In this document: in pieces, positions 1 through 10,358 of the stretch | Position numbering within the stretch: the stretch's first letter is position 1 | How the letters are laid out: every line of letters starts with the position of its first letter | DNA from: Rhodocyclaceae bacterium | GTDB taxonomy: Bacteria; Pseudomonadota; Gammaproteobacteria; Burkholderiales; Rhodocyclaceae | Assembly (NCBI GenBank): GCA_018261935.1 | Contig: JAGTRP010000023.1 | Coordinates: forward strand, 33,533-97,532 | Direction of reading: 5' to 3' | DNA: 64,000 bases | Notes under the pieces: model-generated | The model's input: only the letters and a program-made list of their open reading frames with translations | Databases searched by the model: none | Told to the model about the DNA's origin: nothing | Made by a program: the position numbers and the translations under genes

Positions 1-1257
1 TCCGCCGAAGGCCTGCGGGCCCTGGCCGGGCCGCTGGCCCACGAAATCTACGGTTTCCCCACCGAAAACCTCTCCCTGGTGGCGGTGACCGGCACCAACG
101 GCAAGACCACCATCACCCAGTGGGTGGCCCAGGCCCATCCCCGGAAGTGCGCGGTCATCGGCACCCTGGGGGCCGGTTTCCCGGGAGAGCTGGCGGACAC
201 CGGATTCACCACCCCGGAGGCCACCACCCTCATGCGCTGGCTGGCTGATTTCCGCCGCCAGGAGGCCCTGGCCTGCGCCCTCGAAGCCAGCTCCATCGGC
301 ATCGAGGAGGGCCGGATGAACGGCGCCCGGGTCGATGTGGCGGTATTCACCAACTGCACCCGGGATCACCTGGACTACCACGGCAGCATGGAAAGCTATG
401 CCGCCGCCAAGGAAAGGCTGTTCGCCTGGCCCCGCCTGCGGGCCGCGGTCATCAACCTGGATGACGAACTGGGGCAAAAGCTCTTCGCCACCACCAGCGC
501 CGCCAAGGTCCTGGGTTACACCCTGGGCGACGGCCATCGGGACGTGGCGGGCATCATCCGGGCCGAAAACCTGGAGACCACCTCCGAAGGCCAGCGCTTC
601 ATCCTGGCGGCCCCCAACGGCAAGGCCAAGGTGGAAACCCGCCTGGTGGGCCGCTACAACGTCTCCAACCTGCTGGCGGTGGCCGGCGTCCTCATCGACG
701 CCGGCCTTTCGGCGGCCCAGACGGCCCGCCGCCTCGCCGCCCTGCAGCCTCCGCCGGGGCGCATGGAGCGGGTTGGGGGCGAAGGCGAGCCCCTGGTGGT
801 GGTGGACTATGCCCACACCCCGGACGCCCTGGAGAACGCCCTCAAGGCCCTGCGGGACGTGGCCGCCGCCCGCAAGGGACAGCTCATGGCCGTCTTCGGC
901 TGCGGCGGTGACCGGGACCGGGGCAAGCGTCCCCTCATGGGCGAGGTGGCGACCCGCCTCGCCGACCGGGTGCTGCTCACCAGCGACAATCCCCGCCGGG
1001 AGGACCCGGCCGCCATCCTGGCCGACATCATCCCCGGCGCCCCCGGCGCCGAGGTGCTGGCGGACCGGGCCGAAGCCATCCGCCGGGCGGTGGGCGAAGC
1101 CGCCCCCGAGGACGTCATCCTGCTGGCCGGCAAGGGCCATGAGCCCTACCAGGAAATCAATGGCGTCCGCACCCCCTTTTCCGACCTCGAACAGGCGCGC
1201 AACGCCCTGCTGGCCCGTTGGCAGCAGGGAAGGGGCGCGCTGGAGGTGAAATCATGA
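1..1257 (+). CDS. murE: UDP-MurNAc-L-Ala-D-Glu:meso-DAP ligase MurE, 5' end cut by window
   Basis: Cytoplasmic Mur ligase adding meso-diaminopimelate to UDP-MurNAc-dipeptide in peptidoglycan precursor synthesis. The frame is open from base 1, so the N-terminus lies outside the window; 418 residues are visible, about 70-80 short of a normal MurE. Seen: the ATP-binding loop TGTNGKTT near visible residue 30, the central Mur ligase domain (NCTRDHLDYHG), and in the C-terminal domain DNPRREDP, matching the DNPR motif that marks meso-DAP rather than lysine specificity. The TGA stop overlaps the murF ATG (ATGA), so translation is probably coupled. First gene of the visible dcw cluster. Confidence 0.97.
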   Translation, partial: SAEGLRALAGPLAHEIYGFPTENLSLVAVTGTNGKTTITQWVAQAHPRKCAVIGTLGAGFPGELADTGFTTPEATTLMRWLADFRRQEALACALEASSIGIEEGRMNGARVDVAVFTNCTRDHLDYHGSMESYAAAKERLFAWPRLRAAVINLDDELGQKLFATTSAAKVLGYTLGDGHRDVAGIIRAENLETTSEGQRFILAAPNGKAKVETRLVGRYNVSNLLAVAGVLIDAGLSAAQTARRLAALQPPPGRMERVGGEGEPLVVVDYAHTPDALENALKALRDVAAARKGQLMAVFGCGGDRDRGKRPLMGEVATRLADRVLLTSDNPRREDPAAILADIIPGAPGAEVLADRAEAIRRAVGEAAPEDVILLAGKGHEPYQEINGVRTPFSDLEQARNALLARWQQGRGALEVKS

Positions 1258-2618
1258 AATGCCTGCTTTCTGACGTGGCGAGCGCCGTGGACGGTCGCCA
1301 GATCGGTGTCGACGTGGCCCTCGACGGGGTCTCCAGCGACACCCGTAATATCGCCACCGGCCAGCTCTTCGTGGCCTTGAAGGGCGAACGTTTCGATGCC
1401 CACGACTTCCTCGCCCAGGCGGCGGAGCAGGGCGCCGCTGCCGTCCTGGCGAGTGCCGCCGACAAGGTGCCGGCCGGCCTGCCCGCCGTGGTGGTGGGCG
1501 ATACCCGCCTCGCCCTCGGTCGCTTGGCCGCCGTCTGGCGGGCCCGCTACGACATCCCGGTGGTGGCGGTGACGGGGTCCAACGGCAAGACCACCACCAA
1601 GGAGATGATCGCTGCCATCCTCAAAGCCGAGTTCGGCGACGCGGTGCTGGCCACCCGGGGCAATCTCAATAACGACATCGGCCTGCCTTTGACCCTCCTG
1701 GGGCTGGACGACCACCACCAGGCGGCGGTGATCGAGATGGGCATGAACCATCCGGGCGAAATCGACTACCTCACCCATATCGGCACTCCGGACGTGGCGG
1801 TGGTGACCAATGCCCAGCGGGCCCACCTGCAGGGCATGGGCGACCTGGACGAGGTGGCCCGGGAAAAGGGCACCATCTTCTACGGCCTCAAGGCCAGCGG
1901 GGTGGCGGTGGTCAATGCCGACGACCCCTACGCCGACTTCTGGCGCGCCCAGGCTGAAGCTGCCGGCCACCGGGTCCTCACCTTCGGCGTCGACCGGCCC
2001 GCCGACGTCCATGGCAGCGTCAGCCAGGCCGGACTGGAGATGCGGCTGCACCTGAAGGCAGCCCAGGGCGAGGTGAGCTTCGCCCTCAACACCCCGGGGC
2101 GCCACAATGCCCGCAACGCCATGGCGGCCGCCGCTTCCTGCCTGGCCGCCGGGGTCTCCCTCGGCGCCGTGGCCCGGGGCTTGGCCGGTTTCGGCGGGGT
2201 CAAGGGCCGCCTGCAGCGCCGATCCGGCGAGAACGGCGCCGTCATCCTGGATGACACCTACAACGCCAATCCGGATTCGGTGCGGGCCGGCATCGATGTG
2301 CTGGCCGCCACCCTCGGCCGGAAGATCCTCGTCCTCGGCGACATGGGCGAAATCGGCGAAGCCTCCGGCCAATACCACGACGAGATCGGCGGCTATGCCA
2401 AGGGCCGGGGCATCGACCGGCTCTTCGCCCTGGGCGACGCTTCGGTGGCCGCGGTCCGCAGCTTCGGCGACGGCGCCCGCCATTTCGCCACGGTGGACGA
2501 CCTGCTCGCCGCCCTGCGGCCCGAACTCACCCTCGCTACCACGGTGCTGGTCAAGGGCTCCCGATTCATGAAGATGGAACGCATCGCCGACGCCATCGCA
2601 ACCCAGGAGGCCGCGTAA
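1254..2618 (+). CDS. murF: UDP-MurNAc-tripeptide:D-Ala-D-Ala ligase MurF
   Basis: Adds D-Ala-D-Ala to UDP-MurNAc-tripeptide, the last cytoplasmic step of precursor synthesis. 454 residues, normal for MurF. Seen: N-terminal MurF domain (SSDTRNIATGQLFVAL), ATP loop [11 protein letters not shown] around residue 105, NNDIGLPLTLL after it, and DDTYNANPDS in the C-terminal domain. The start is the ATG overlapping the murE stop; an in-frame upstream start would lie inside murE and is less likely. The next gene, mraY, begins on the base after the stop. Confidence 0.97.
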   Translation: MKCLLSDVASAVDGRQIGVDVALDGVSSDTRNIATGQLFVALKGERFDAHDFLAQAAEQGAAAVLASAADKVPAGLPAVVVGDTRLALGRLAAVWRARYDIPVVAVTGSNGKTTTKEMIAAILKAEFGDAVLATRGNLNNDIGLPLTLLGLDDHHQAAVIEMGMNHPGEIDYLTHIGTPDVAVVTNAQRAHLQGMGDLDEVAREKGTIFYGLKASGVAVVNADDPYADFWRAQAEAAGHRVLTFGVDRPADVHGSVSQAGLEMRLHLKAAQGEVSFALNTPGRHNARNAMAAAASCLAAGVSLGAVARGLAGFGGVKGRLQRRSGENGAVILDDTYNANPDSVRAGIDVLAATLGRKILVLGDMGEIGEASGQYHDEIGGYAKGRGIDRLFALGDASVAAVRSFGDGARHFATVDDLLAALRPELTLATTVLVKGSRFMKMERIADAIATQEAA

Positions 2619-3722
2619 ATGCTGCTTGCTCTCTCCCAGTGGCTGGCCCAGGACATCCGCTTCTTCAATGTCTTCAACTACATCACCCTGCGGGCCGTGC
2701 TCTCGGCCATCACGGCCCTTCTGATCAGCTTCGCCGCCGGTCCCCGGGTCATCCGCTGGCTGGCTGCCAAGAAGATCGGCCAGGCGGTGCGCACCGACGG
2801 TCCCCAGACCCATCTCGTCAAGTCCGGCACCCCCACCATGGGCGGCGTGCTCATCCTCATCGCCATCGCCGTCACGACGCTCCTGTGGGGCGACCTCACC
2901 AACAAATATGTGTGGACCGTGCTGGTCGTGACCCTGGGCTACGGCATCGTCGGCTGGTACGACGACTGGAAGAAAGTGGTCTACCGGGACCCCAAGGGCC
3001 TTTCCGCCAAGTGGAAATATTTCTGGCAATCGGTGCTGGGCCTGGGCGCGGCGCTCTTCCTGGCCTTCTCGGCCAAGTCCCTGGCCCAGACCGAGCTCAT
3101 CGTCCCCTTCTTCAAGACGGTGGCCTATCCCCTGGGGATTTTCGGCTTCATCACCCTGACCTATTTCGTCATCGTCGGCACCTCCAACGCCGTGAATCTC
3201 ACCGACGGCCTGGACGGCCTCGCCATCATGCCCACCGTCATGGTGGCCTCGGCCTTCGTCGTCTTCGCCTATGTCACCGGCCACGCCGTCTATGCCAAAT
3301 ACCTCCTCATTCCCTACATCCCGGGGGCAGGGGAGCTGTGCATCCTGCTGGCGGCCATCGCCGGGGCGGGCCTCGGCTTCCTGTGGTTCAACGCCTATCC
3401 GGCCGAGGTCTTCATGGGTGACGTGGGGGCCCTCGCCCTGGGGGCCGCCCTGGGTACGGTGGCCGTCATCGTGCGCCAGGAAATCGTCCTCTTCATCATG
3501 GGCGGCGTCTTCGTGGTGGAAACCCTGTCGGTAATGCTGCAGGTGAGCTACTTCAAATACACAAAGAAGAAATTCGGCGAGGGCCGCCGCATCCTGCGCA
3601 TGGCCCCCTTGCACCACCATTTCGAACAGAGCGGCTGGAAGGAAACCCAGGTGGTGGTGCGCTTCTGGATCATCACCATCATGCTGGTGCTGATCGGCCT
3701 GTCGACCCTGAAGCTGCGCTGA
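2619..3722 (+). CDS. mraY: Phospho-MurNAc-pentapeptide translocase MraY
   Basis: Inner-membrane enzyme transferring phospho-MurNAc-pentapeptide to undecaprenyl phosphate to make lipid I. 367 residues with about ten hydrophobic segments. Seen: the Asp-rich catalytic signature [10 protein letters not shown], the early loop SGTPTMGG, and the C-terminal HHHFEQSGW. These are diagnostic of MraY rather than WecA. The ATG directly follows the murF TAA, and only one base separates its stop from murD, consistent with one polycistronic message. Confidence 0.98.
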   Translation: MLLALSQWLAQDIRFFNVFNYITLRAVLSAITALLISFAAGPRVIRWLAAKKIGQAVRTDGPQTHLVKSGTPTMGGVLILIAIAVTTLLWGDLTNKYVWTVLVVTLGYGIVGWYDDWKKVVYRDPKGLSAKWKYFWQSVLGLGAALFLAFSAKSLAQTELIVPFFKTVAYPLGIFGFITLTYFVIVGTSNAVNLTDGLDGLAIMPTVMVASAFVVFAYVTGHAVYAKYLLIPYIPGAGELCILLAAIAGAGLGFLWFNAYPAEVFMGDVGALALGAALGTVAVIVRQEIVLFIMGGVFVVETLSVMLQVSYFKYTKKKFGEGRRILRMAPLHHHFEQSGWKETQVVVRFWIITIMLVLIGLSTLKLR

Positions 3723-3723
3723 G

Positions 3724-5079
3724 ATGACGTTAAACGGCAAATTTGTCCTGGTGGTGGGGCTCGGGGAATCCGGGCTGGCGATGGCCAAGTGGCTGCGGCG
3801 CCAGGGCGCCCGGGTGCGGGTCGCCGATTCCCGCGCCAATCCGCCCAACGCGGCCGAATTGAAGGCGGCGGTGCCTGCCGCCGAGCTGGTGGCAGGCCCC
3901 TTCGCCGACGCCACTTTCGCCGGGGTGGACCTGATCGCCCTTTCCCCCGGCGTGCCCAAGGCGACGCCCCAGGTGGCGGGTGCCCAGGTGCCGGTCATTT
4001 CGGAAATCGAACTGTTCGCGGCCGGCGTCCGGGCCCATGCCCCCGATTCCAAAATCATCGCCATCACCGGCAGCAACGGCAAGACCACCACCACGGCCCT
4101 CACCGCCCACCTGCTGAACGCCGCCGGGGTCTCCGCCGTGGCCTGCGGCAACATCTCCCCCTCGGCTCTGGACGCCCTCATGGCGGCCCTGGACAGCGGC
4201 AGCCTGCCCCGGGTCTGGGTCCTGGAACTCTCCAGCTTCCAGCTCGAGACGACGCACCATCTCCACGCCCATGCGGCGACGCTGCTCAACGTTTCCGAGG
4301 ATCACCTGGACCGCTACGAGGGCAGCCTCGCCAACTATGCCGCGGCCAAGGCCGCCATTTTCAAGGGCCAGGGCGTCATGGTCCTCAACCGCAACGACGA
4401 CTGGTCCCTGAGCCAGGGGCGCTGCGGGCGGACCCTGGTCACCTTCGGCCTCGACTTTCCGCCGCGCCCGGCGGACTACGGCTGCAAGGACGGCTTCATC
4501 CTGCGGGGCGAGCAGCCCCTGGTGGCCCTGGCCGACCTGAAGCTCGCCGGGCTGCACAATGCCGCCAATGCCATGGCCGCCCTGGCCCTGTGCGAAGCCG
4601 TCGGCGTCGCGCCGGCGCGCCTGGTGGAGCCTCTCAAGGCTTTCAAGGGGCTGCCCCACCGGGTGGAAACCGTGGCCGAAATCGGCGGAGTTCTCTACGT
4701 GGACGACTCCAAGGGCACCAATGTGGGCGCCACCCTGGCCGCCATCGAAGGCCTGGGGCGTCCGGTGGCCATCGTCCTGGGGGGCGAGGGCAAGGGCCAG
4801 GACTTCGCGCCCCTCAAGGCCGCCCTGGCCCGGCATGGCCGGGCGGCGGCCCTGATCGGGCAGGATGCCAAGGCCATCGAGGCCGCCATTACCGGCGCCG
4901 GCATCCCCATCAAGCATTGCGCCGACATGGCTCAAGCGGTGAACTGGCTCGCCGGGCAGGCCCTGGCGGGGGACTGCGTGCTGCTGTCGCCGGCCTGCGC
5001 CAGCCTGGACATGTACCGGAATTACGCCCACCGGGCGGAAGCCTTCATTGCCGCCGTGGAGGAGCTCTCCCGATGCTGA
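3724..5079 (+). CDS. murD: UDP-MurNAc-L-alanine:D-glutamate ligase MurD
   Basis: Cytoplasmic ligase adding D-glutamate to UDP-MurNAc-L-Ala. 451 residues. Seen: N-terminal Rossmann-like [16 protein letters not shown] loop [13 protein letters not shown] near residue 117, ELSSFQLE in the central domain, and the C-terminal [15 protein letters not shown]. All three Mur ligase domains are intact. The stop overlaps the first codons of ftsW. Confidence 0.97.
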   Translation: MTLNGKFVLVVGLGESGLAMAKWLRRQGARVRVADSRANPPNAAELKAAVPAAELVAGPFADATFAGVDLIALSPGVPKATPQVAGAQVPVISEIELFAAGVRAHAPDSKIIAITGSNGKTTTTALTAHLLNAAGVSAVACGNISPSALDALMAALDSGSLPRVWVLELSSFQLETTHHLHAHAATLLNVSEDHLDRYEGSLANYAAAKAAIFKGQGVMVLNRNDDWSLSQGRCGRTLVTFGLDFPPRPADYGCKDGFILRGEQPLVALADLKLAGLHNAANAMAALALCEAVGVAPARLVEPLKAFKGLPHRVETVAEIGGVLYVDDSKGTNVGATLAAIEGLGRPVAIVLGGEGKGQDFAPLKAALARHGRAAALIGQDAKAIEAAITGAGIPIKHCADMAQAVNWLAGQALAGDCVLLSPACASLDMYRNYAHRAEAFIAAVEELSRC

Positions 5080-6236
5080 TGAGCGCCCTCGACGCTCCCC
5101 GCCGGCAGGTGGCCGAGATCGACTACGTCCTCCTGTGGAGCACGCTGCTGCTGCTCTTCTGCGGGCTGGTCATGGTCTATTCGGCTTCCATCGCCACGGC
5201 CGAGGGCGGGCGCTTCACCAACCATCAGCCGGCCTATTTTCTGGTCCGCCACGGCATTTTCCTGTCCATCGGCCTGGTGGCGGCGGCCTTCGTTTTCCAG
5301 ATCCCCCTGTCCCTGTGGCAGAAGTACGCCCCCTACCTGTTCATGATCGGCGTCCTGCTCCTGGCGATCGTCCTCATCCCCGGCCTGGGGCGCGATGTGA
5401 ATGGCGCCCGCCGCTGGCTGCCCCTGGGCTTCGCCAACCTGCAGCCCTCGGAGCTCATGAAGCTGTTCGCCGTGCTGTACGCCGCCGACTACACGGCGCG
5501 CAAGATGCCGGTGATGCACGACCTGAAACAGGCTTTCCTGCCCATGTTCGGCGCCATGGTGGTGGTGGGCATGCTGCTCCTCAAGGAGCCCGACTTCGGC
5601 GCCTTCGTGGTGATCATCGCCATCGCCATGGGCATCCTCTTCCTGGGCGGCCTAAAGGCCCGGCTCTTCGCCATCCTCATTGTCGGGCTGCTGGCCGCCT
5701 TCACCGTCCTCATTATCGTCTCCCCCTACCGGCGGGACCGGGTCTTCGGCTTCATGGACCCCTGGGCCGATGCCTTCGGCCGCGGCTACCAGCTTTCCCA
5801 TTCCCTCATCGCCTTCGGTCGCGGCGAGCTGTTCGGGGTGGGGCTGGGGGCGAGCGTGGAAAAGCTCTTCTACCTGCCGGAAGCCCACACCGATTTCCTC
5901 CTGGCGGTCATCGCCGAGGAACTGGGCTTCGCCGGCGTCCTGGCCGTCATCGTCCTCTTCGCCCTGCTGGTGCAGCGGGCCTTCGCCATCGGCCGCCAGT
6001 GCGTCCAGCTCGACCGCCTCTACCCGGCCCTGGTGGCCATGGGCATCGGCATCTGGATCGGGGTGCAGTCCTTCATCAACATGGGGGTGAACATGGGACT
6101 CCTGCCGACCAAGGGCCTGACCCTGCCGCTCATGAGCTTCGGCGGCTCCGGCATTCTCGCCAACTGCGTGGCGCTGGCCATCCTGCTCCGTGTCGATTGG
6201 GAGAATAGGCAGCTCATGCGGGGAGGCAAGCTATGA
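5073..6236 (+). CDS. ftsW: Septal peptidoglycan polymerase FtsW (SEDS family)
   Basis: SEDS-family glycosyltransferase of the divisome, working with FtsI to polymerise lipid II at the septum. 387 residues from the ATG at 5073, placed about 10 bases after a GGAGG; a second ATG at 5079 is possible and would overlap the murD stop as TGATG. Seen: about ten transmembrane segments, the large central loop, and the C-terminal family signature [16 protein letters not shown]. Its place between murD and murG is the classical dcw order. The stop overlaps murG. Confidence 0.96.
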   Translation: MLMSALDAPRRQVAEIDYVLLWSTLLLLFCGLVMVYSASIATAEGGRFTNHQPAYFLVRHGIFLSIGLVAAAFVFQIPLSLWQKYAPYLFMIGVLLLAIVLIPGLGRDVNGARRWLPLGFANLQPSELMKLFAVLYAADYTARKMPVMHDLKQAFLPMFGAMVVVGMLLLKEPDFGAFVVIIAIAMGILFLGGLKARLFAILIVGLLAAFTVLIIVSPYRRDRVFGFMDPWADAFGRGYQLSHSLIAFGRGELFGVGLGASVEKLFYLPEAHTDFLLAVIAEELGFAGVLAVIVLFALLVQRAFAIGRQCVQLDRLYPALVAMGIGIWIGVQSFINMGVNMGLLPTKGLTLPLMSFGGSGILANCVALAILLRVDWENRQLMRGGKL

Positions 6237-7291
6237 GCAAGACCCTCCTGGTCATGGCCGGCGGCACCGGCGGCCACATTTTCCCGGCCCTGGCGGTGGC
6301 GGAAGCCCTGCGGGAGCGGGGCTGGCAAGTCGTCTGGCTGGGCAATCCGGAGGGCATGGAAGCCCGCCTGGTGCCGACCCGGGGCTTCGAGATGGTCAAT
6401 CTCAGGTTCGGCGCCCTGCGGGGCAAGGGCCTGGTGCGCAAGCTCCTGTTGCCCCTGAACCTCCTGCGGGGCTTCTGGCAGGCCGCTAAGGCCATCGCCC
6501 GGATCAGGCCCGATGCGGTGCTGGGCATGGGCGGCTACATCACCTTTCCCGGCGGCATGATGGCCTCCCTGCTCAACAAGCCCCTGGTAGTCCATGAGCA
6601 GAACTCGGTGGCGGGTCTCGCCAACCGGGTCCTGGCCGGCGTCGCGGATCGTATCGTCAGCGGCTTTCCGGATGTCCTTCGGAGAGGGCAATGGGTTGGC
6701 AATCCGGTGCGCCCGGAAATTGCCAAGTTGCCGCCGCCGGCGGAGCGTTTCCGGGATCGGGAAGGGCCCCTGCGCCTGCTGGTCATCGGCGGCAGCCTGG
6801 GCGCCCACGCCCTGAACGAGATCATTCCCAAGGGCATCGGGCTGCTGGCTGCCGAAGAGCGGCCGGAAATCCTGCACCAGGCCGGCGAGAAGCATATCGA
6901 GGCCCTGAAGGCCAATTACGCCGCGGCCGGGGTGGAAGCCCGCTGCGTGCCCTTCATCGACGACATGGCCGGCGCCTATGGCTGGGCCGACCTGGTGATC
7001 TGCCGGGCCGGGGCCCTGACCGTGGCCGAGCTGGCCGCAGCCGGCGTGGCCAGCATCCTGGTGCCTTTCCCCTTCGCGGTGGACGACCACCAGACCGGCA
7101 ACGCCCGCTTCCTGGCCAGCGTCGGGGGCGCCTTCCTGCTGCCCCAGCCGGACCTGACCCCGGAGGCCGTCGCCCTGATCCGTAATTACAGCCGCAGCCA
7201 ACTGCTCGAAATGGCTGAAAAGGCAAGGAACCTTGCCAAGCCCGATGCCACCCAAGTAGTGGCCAATATATGCGAGGAGGTTGCCAAGTGA
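6233..7291 (+). CDS. murG: Lipid II synthase MurG (N-acetylglucosaminyltransferase)
   Basis: Peripheral inner-membrane GT28 enzyme that adds GlcNAc from UDP-GlcNAc to lipid I, giving lipid II. 352 residues. Seen: the N-terminal Gly-rich loop [41 protein letters not shown], and the donor-site region around [16 protein letters not shown] and [16 protein letters not shown] overlaps the ftsW stop by four bases; its own TGA overlaps the murC GTG start. Confidence 0.97.
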   Translation: MSKTLLVMAGGTGGHIFPALAVAEALRERGWQVVWLGNPEGMEARLVPTRGFEMVNLRFGALRGKGLVRKLLLPLNLLRGFWQAAKAIARIRPDAVLGMGGYITFPGGMMASLLNKPLVVHEQNSVAGLANRVLAGVADRIVSGFPDVLRRGQWVGNPVRPEIAKLPPPAERFRDREGPLRLLVIGGSLGAHALNEIIPKGIGLLAAEERPEILHQAGEKHIEALKANYAAAGVEARCVPFIDDMAGAYGWADLVICRAGALTVAELAAAGVASILVPFPFAVDDHQTGNARFLASVGGAFLLPQPDLTPEAVALIRNYSRSQLLEMAEKARNLAKPDATQVVANICEEVAK

Positions 7292-8697
7292 AGCACAAGG
7301 TCAAGAATATTCACTTCGTCGGCGTCGGTGGCGCCGGCATGAGCGGCATCGCCGAGGTCCTGGCGAACCTGGGCTATAGCGTTTCCGGTTCGGATCTCGC
7401 CGCCAGCGCCACGACCCGCCGGCTCGAGGCCCAGGGCGTCAAGATCGCCATCGGCCACGCCGCCGCCAACGTCGCCAGGGCCGATGCCGTGGTGGTATCC
7501 ACGGCGGTCAAGGCCGACAACCCGGAAGTCCTGGTGGCCCGGGAACGCCACATACCGGTAGTGCCCCGGGCCCAGATGCTGGCCGAGCTGATGCGCCTGA
7601 AGCACGGCATCGCCATTGCCGGCACCCACGGCAAGACCACCACCACCAGCCTGGTCACCAGCATCCTGGCCGAGGGCGGGCTCGATCCCACCTTCGTCAT
7701 CGGCGGGCGACTCAATGCCGCCGGCGCCAATGCCCGGCTGGGCCAGGGTGATTTCCTGGTGGCCGAGGCCGATGAGTCGGACGCTTCCTTCCTCTACCTG
7801 TCGCCGGTGGTGTCGGTGGTCACCAATATCGACGCCGACCACATGGAAACCTACGGCCACGACTTCGAGCGCCTGAAGGGCGCCTTCGTGGATTTCCTCT
7901 CCCGCCTGCCTTTCTACGGAGTGGCGGTGCTCTGCATCGATGACGCCAATGTCCGTGCCATCCTGCCCCAGGTCTCGAAGCAGGTGGTGAGCTATGGCCT
8001 CGACCCCGCCGCCAATATCCGCGCCGAGAACATCCGTGCCGACGGCGGCCGGATGCATTTCGACGTCGTGCGGGTGAACGGCTCGGTGTCCCGGCTCTCC
8101 ATCACCCTCAACCTGCCGGGCATGCACAACGTGCTGAATGCCCTGGCTGCCATCGCCGTGGCCACCGAACTTCAAGTTCCGGACGAGGCCATCATCAAGG
8201 CCCTGGCCGAGTTCAAGGGTGTCGGCCGCCGGTTTCAGCGCTATGGCGAGGTCGGGCTGCGAAACGGCGACGGAAATGCAGCCGGCAGCTTCACCCTCAT
8301 AGACGATTACGGCCACCATCCGGTGGAAATGGCGGCAACTCTTGCCGCTGCGCGCGGCGCTTTTCCGGACAAGCGGCTGGTTCTTGCCTTCCAGCCCCAC
8401 CGGTTTACCCGGACCCGGGACTGTTTTGAGGATTTTGTGAAGGTTTTATCGTCGGTGGATGCCCTTTTGCTAGCCGATGTCTACGCCGCCGGCGAGATGC
8501 CCATCGTCGCCGCCGATGGACGCGCCCTGGCACGGGCCTTGCGTGTAGCCGGCAAGGTTGAGCCTGTATTCGTCGAGGATATGGCGGATATGCCGCAGAC
8601 AATTCTGGATGTCGCCCGGGATGGCGACGTGGTTCTGACCATGGGGGCGGGCTCCATCGGCGCCGTTCCCGGCAAGTTGGCTGAAAGCAAGCAATGA
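7288..8697 (+). CDS. murC: UDP-MurNAc:L-alanine ligase MurC
   Basis: First Mur ligase, joining L-alanine to UDP-MurNAc. 469 residues from a GTG start overlapping the murG stop (GTGA); the protein then begins [15 protein letters not shown], the usual MurC N-terminus. Seen: [13 protein letters not shown] (UDP-binding domain), ATP loop [21 protein letters not shown] and, in the last domain, DDYGHHPVE and FQPHRFTRT. ddl starts inside its stop codon. Confidence 0.97.
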   Translation: MKHKVKNIHFVGVGGAGMSGIAEVLANLGYSVSGSDLAASATTRRLEAQGVKIAIGHAAANVARADAVVVSTAVKADNPEVLVARERHIPVVPRAQMLAELMRLKHGIAIAGTHGKTTTTSLVTSILAEGGLDPTFVIGGRLNAAGANARLGQGDFLVAEADESDASFLYLSPVVSVVTNIDADHMETYGHDFERLKGAFVDFLSRLPFYGVAVLCIDDANVRAILPQVSKQVVSYGLDPAANIRAENIRADGGRMHFDVVRVNGSVSRLSITLNLPGMHNVLNALAAIAVATELQVPDEAIIKALAEFKGVGRRFQRYGEVGLRNGDGNAAGSFTLIDDYGHHPVEMAATLAAARGAFPDKRLVLAFQPHRFTRTRDCFEDFVKVLSSVDALLLADVYAAGEMPIVAADGRALARALRVAGKVEPVFVEDMADMPQTILDVARDGDVVLTMGAGSIGAVPGKLAESKQ

Positions 8698-9599
8698 ACG
8701 AATTTGGCAAAGTGGCGGTTCTCTACGGAGGGACCTCGGCCGAGCGGGCCGTGTCCCTGAACAGTGGCGCCCGTGTCCTGGCGGCCTTGCAGGGGCAGGG
8801 CATCGACGCCCATCCCTTCGATCCGGCTGAGCGGCCCCTGGCCGAGCTGAAGGGCTTCGACCGGGCCTTCATCGCCCTCCACGGCCGCCATGGCGAGGAC
8901 GGCACCATGCAGGGCGCCCTGGAGCTGATGGGCATTCCCTACACCGGTCCCGGGGTGCTGGCTTCCGCCCTGGCCATGGACAAGTTCCGCAGCAAGCTCA
9001 TGTGGCAGGCTGCCGGCCTGGCGGTGCCGGAATATGCGTTGCTCTCCGCCGATTCGGATTTCGCCGACATCGAGGAAGAGCTGGGGCTGCCCCTGTTCGT
9101 GAAGCCGGCCCGGGAAGGGTCCTCCATCGGCATCACCAAGGTGAAGTCGGCAGGCGGCCTCAAGGCGGCCTACCTGGAAGCCGCCAAGCACGATCCCCTG
9201 GTGATCGCCGAACGCGGCATTTTGGGGGGCGAGTACACCGTCGCCATCGTCGGCGGCGAGGCCCTGCCCATCATCAAGATCGAGCCGGCGACGGACTTCT
9301 ACGACTACGAGGCCAAGTACAACCGCGATGACACCCGCTACCTCTGCCCCTGCGGCCTGCCCGAGGCCAAGGAGCAGGAAATCCGCCGCCAGGCCCTGGA
9401 AGCCTTCCAGGTCCTGGGGGGGCGAGGTTGGGGCCGGGTGGATTTCCTCATGGACGAGGAAGGAAATCACTATTTCCTGGAGGCCAACACTTCCCCCGGC
9501 ATGACCGATCACTCCCTGGTGCCGATGGCCGCCCGGGTGGCCGGCATCGATTATCCCGCCCTGGTGCGCCGGGTCCTGGAACTGGCTGCCCTGGACTGA
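8694..9599 (+). CDS. ddlB: D-alanine-D-alanine ligase
   Basis: ATP-grasp enzyme making D-Ala-D-Ala, the substrate of MurF. 301 residues. Seen: the N-terminal [28 protein letters not shown], the ATP-grasp core [16 protein letters not shown], and the C-terminal metal/ATP site [17 protein letters not shown]. Assigned ddlB by position between murC and ftsQ. The ATG overlaps the murC stop (ATGA). Confidence 0.97.
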   Translation: MNEFGKVAVLYGGTSAERAVSLNSGARVLAALQGQGIDAHPFDPAERPLAELKGFDRAFIALHGRHGEDGTMQGALELMGIPYTGPGVLASALAMDKFRSKLMWQAAGLAVPEYALLSADSDFADIEEELGLPLFVKPAREGSSIGITKVKSAGGLKAAYLEAAKHDPLVIAERGILGGEYTVAIVGGEALPIIKIEPATDFYDYEAKYNRDDTRYLCPCGLPEAKEQEIRRQALEAFQVLGGRGWGRVDFLMDEEGNHYFLEANTSPGMTDHSLVPMAARVAGIDYPALVRRVLELAALD

Positions 9600-9602
9600 T
9601 GA

Positions 9603-10358
9603 ATGTGGAACAAGCCGCATCTCCTCAATGCCTTTGCCGACCTGCTCTTCGTGGCGGCGGCGGCAGCGCTGCTGGCGGCCGCAGCCGTCTGGCTGGCGCG
9701 CATGCCCGCCCTGCCCATCCGGCAGGTGGTGTTCGCCGAGGAGTTGCAGCACGTGCGGCGCCTCGAAGTGGAGCAGGTCTTGCCGGCGGCCCTCAAGGGC
9801 AATTTCTTCAGCATCAACCTGGAGGCCGTGCGGGGTGCCCTGGAAAAGCTGCCCTGGGTCCGCAAGGTGGAGGTGCGGCGGGTGTGGCCCGCGCGCCTGG
9901 ATGTGCGGGTGGAGGAGCATCGTCCGGCCGCCCGCTGGGAGGATGGCAGGACGCCCAGCCGGGGCGAGCTGGTGAATACCTATGGGGAAGTCTTCCCGGC
10001 GGCCCTGGCCGAGGGCGAGGGGGCCGGGCTGCCCATGCTCTACGGCCCGGTCGGAACGGCGCCGGAGCTCCTGCGGCGCTATGGCGAGTTTTCGGCCGCC
10101 CTGCGGCCGGTGGGGCACAGGCCGGTGCAAGTGGTGCAGTCGCCGCGCCTGGCCTGGCAGCTCAAGCTGGACAATGGCATGGTGGTGGAGCTCGGGCGCG
10201 AGCAGCCGAGGGCGCCCCTGGGGACAAGGCTCCAGCGTTTCGTGGAAGTGTATCCGTCGGCGGTGGCGGGGAGGCCCGTGCTGCCTTCGGCGGTGGATTT
10301 GCGGTATCCGAATGGCTTTGCGATGCGGGTCGCGGGGACTGAGGTCAAGGGGAAATAA
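9603..10358 (+). CDS. ftsQ: Cell division protein FtsQ
   Basis: Bitopic divisome scaffold linking FtsB/FtsL to the septum. 251 residues: short cytoplasmic N-terminus, one membrane segment at about residues 12-32 (very Ala-rich), then a POTRA domain starting near PIRQVVFAEELQHV and the FtsQ beta domain containing LPWVRKVEVRRVWP and LVNTYGEVFPA. Start ATG lies three bases after the ddl stop; its TAA shares a base with the ftsA ATG (TAATG). Confidence 0.95.
   Translation: MWNKPHLLNAFADLLFVAAAAALLAAAAVWLARMPALPIRQVVFAEELQHVRRLEVEQVLPAALKGNFFSINLEAVRGALEKLPWVRKVEVRRVWPARLDVRVEEHRPAARWEDGRTPSRGELVNTYGEVFPAALAEGEGAGLPMLYGPVGTAPELLRRYGEFSAALRPVGHRPVQVVQSPRLAWQLKLDNGMVVELGREQPRAPLGTRLQRFVEVYPSAVAGRPVLPSAVDLRYPNGFAMRVAGTEVKGK

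Noticed and set aside
1146..4289. A 1047-codon open frame on the minus strand opposite murE-murD
   Set aside because: It is a mirror of high-G+C codon structure in the well-supported Mur genes; low-complexity His/Gly/Gln-rich product, no domains.
3789..5072. Upstream in-frame extension of ftsW through murD
   Set aside because: Arg/Gly/Pro-rich shadow translation of murD; the real FtsW N-terminus and ribosome site are at 5073.
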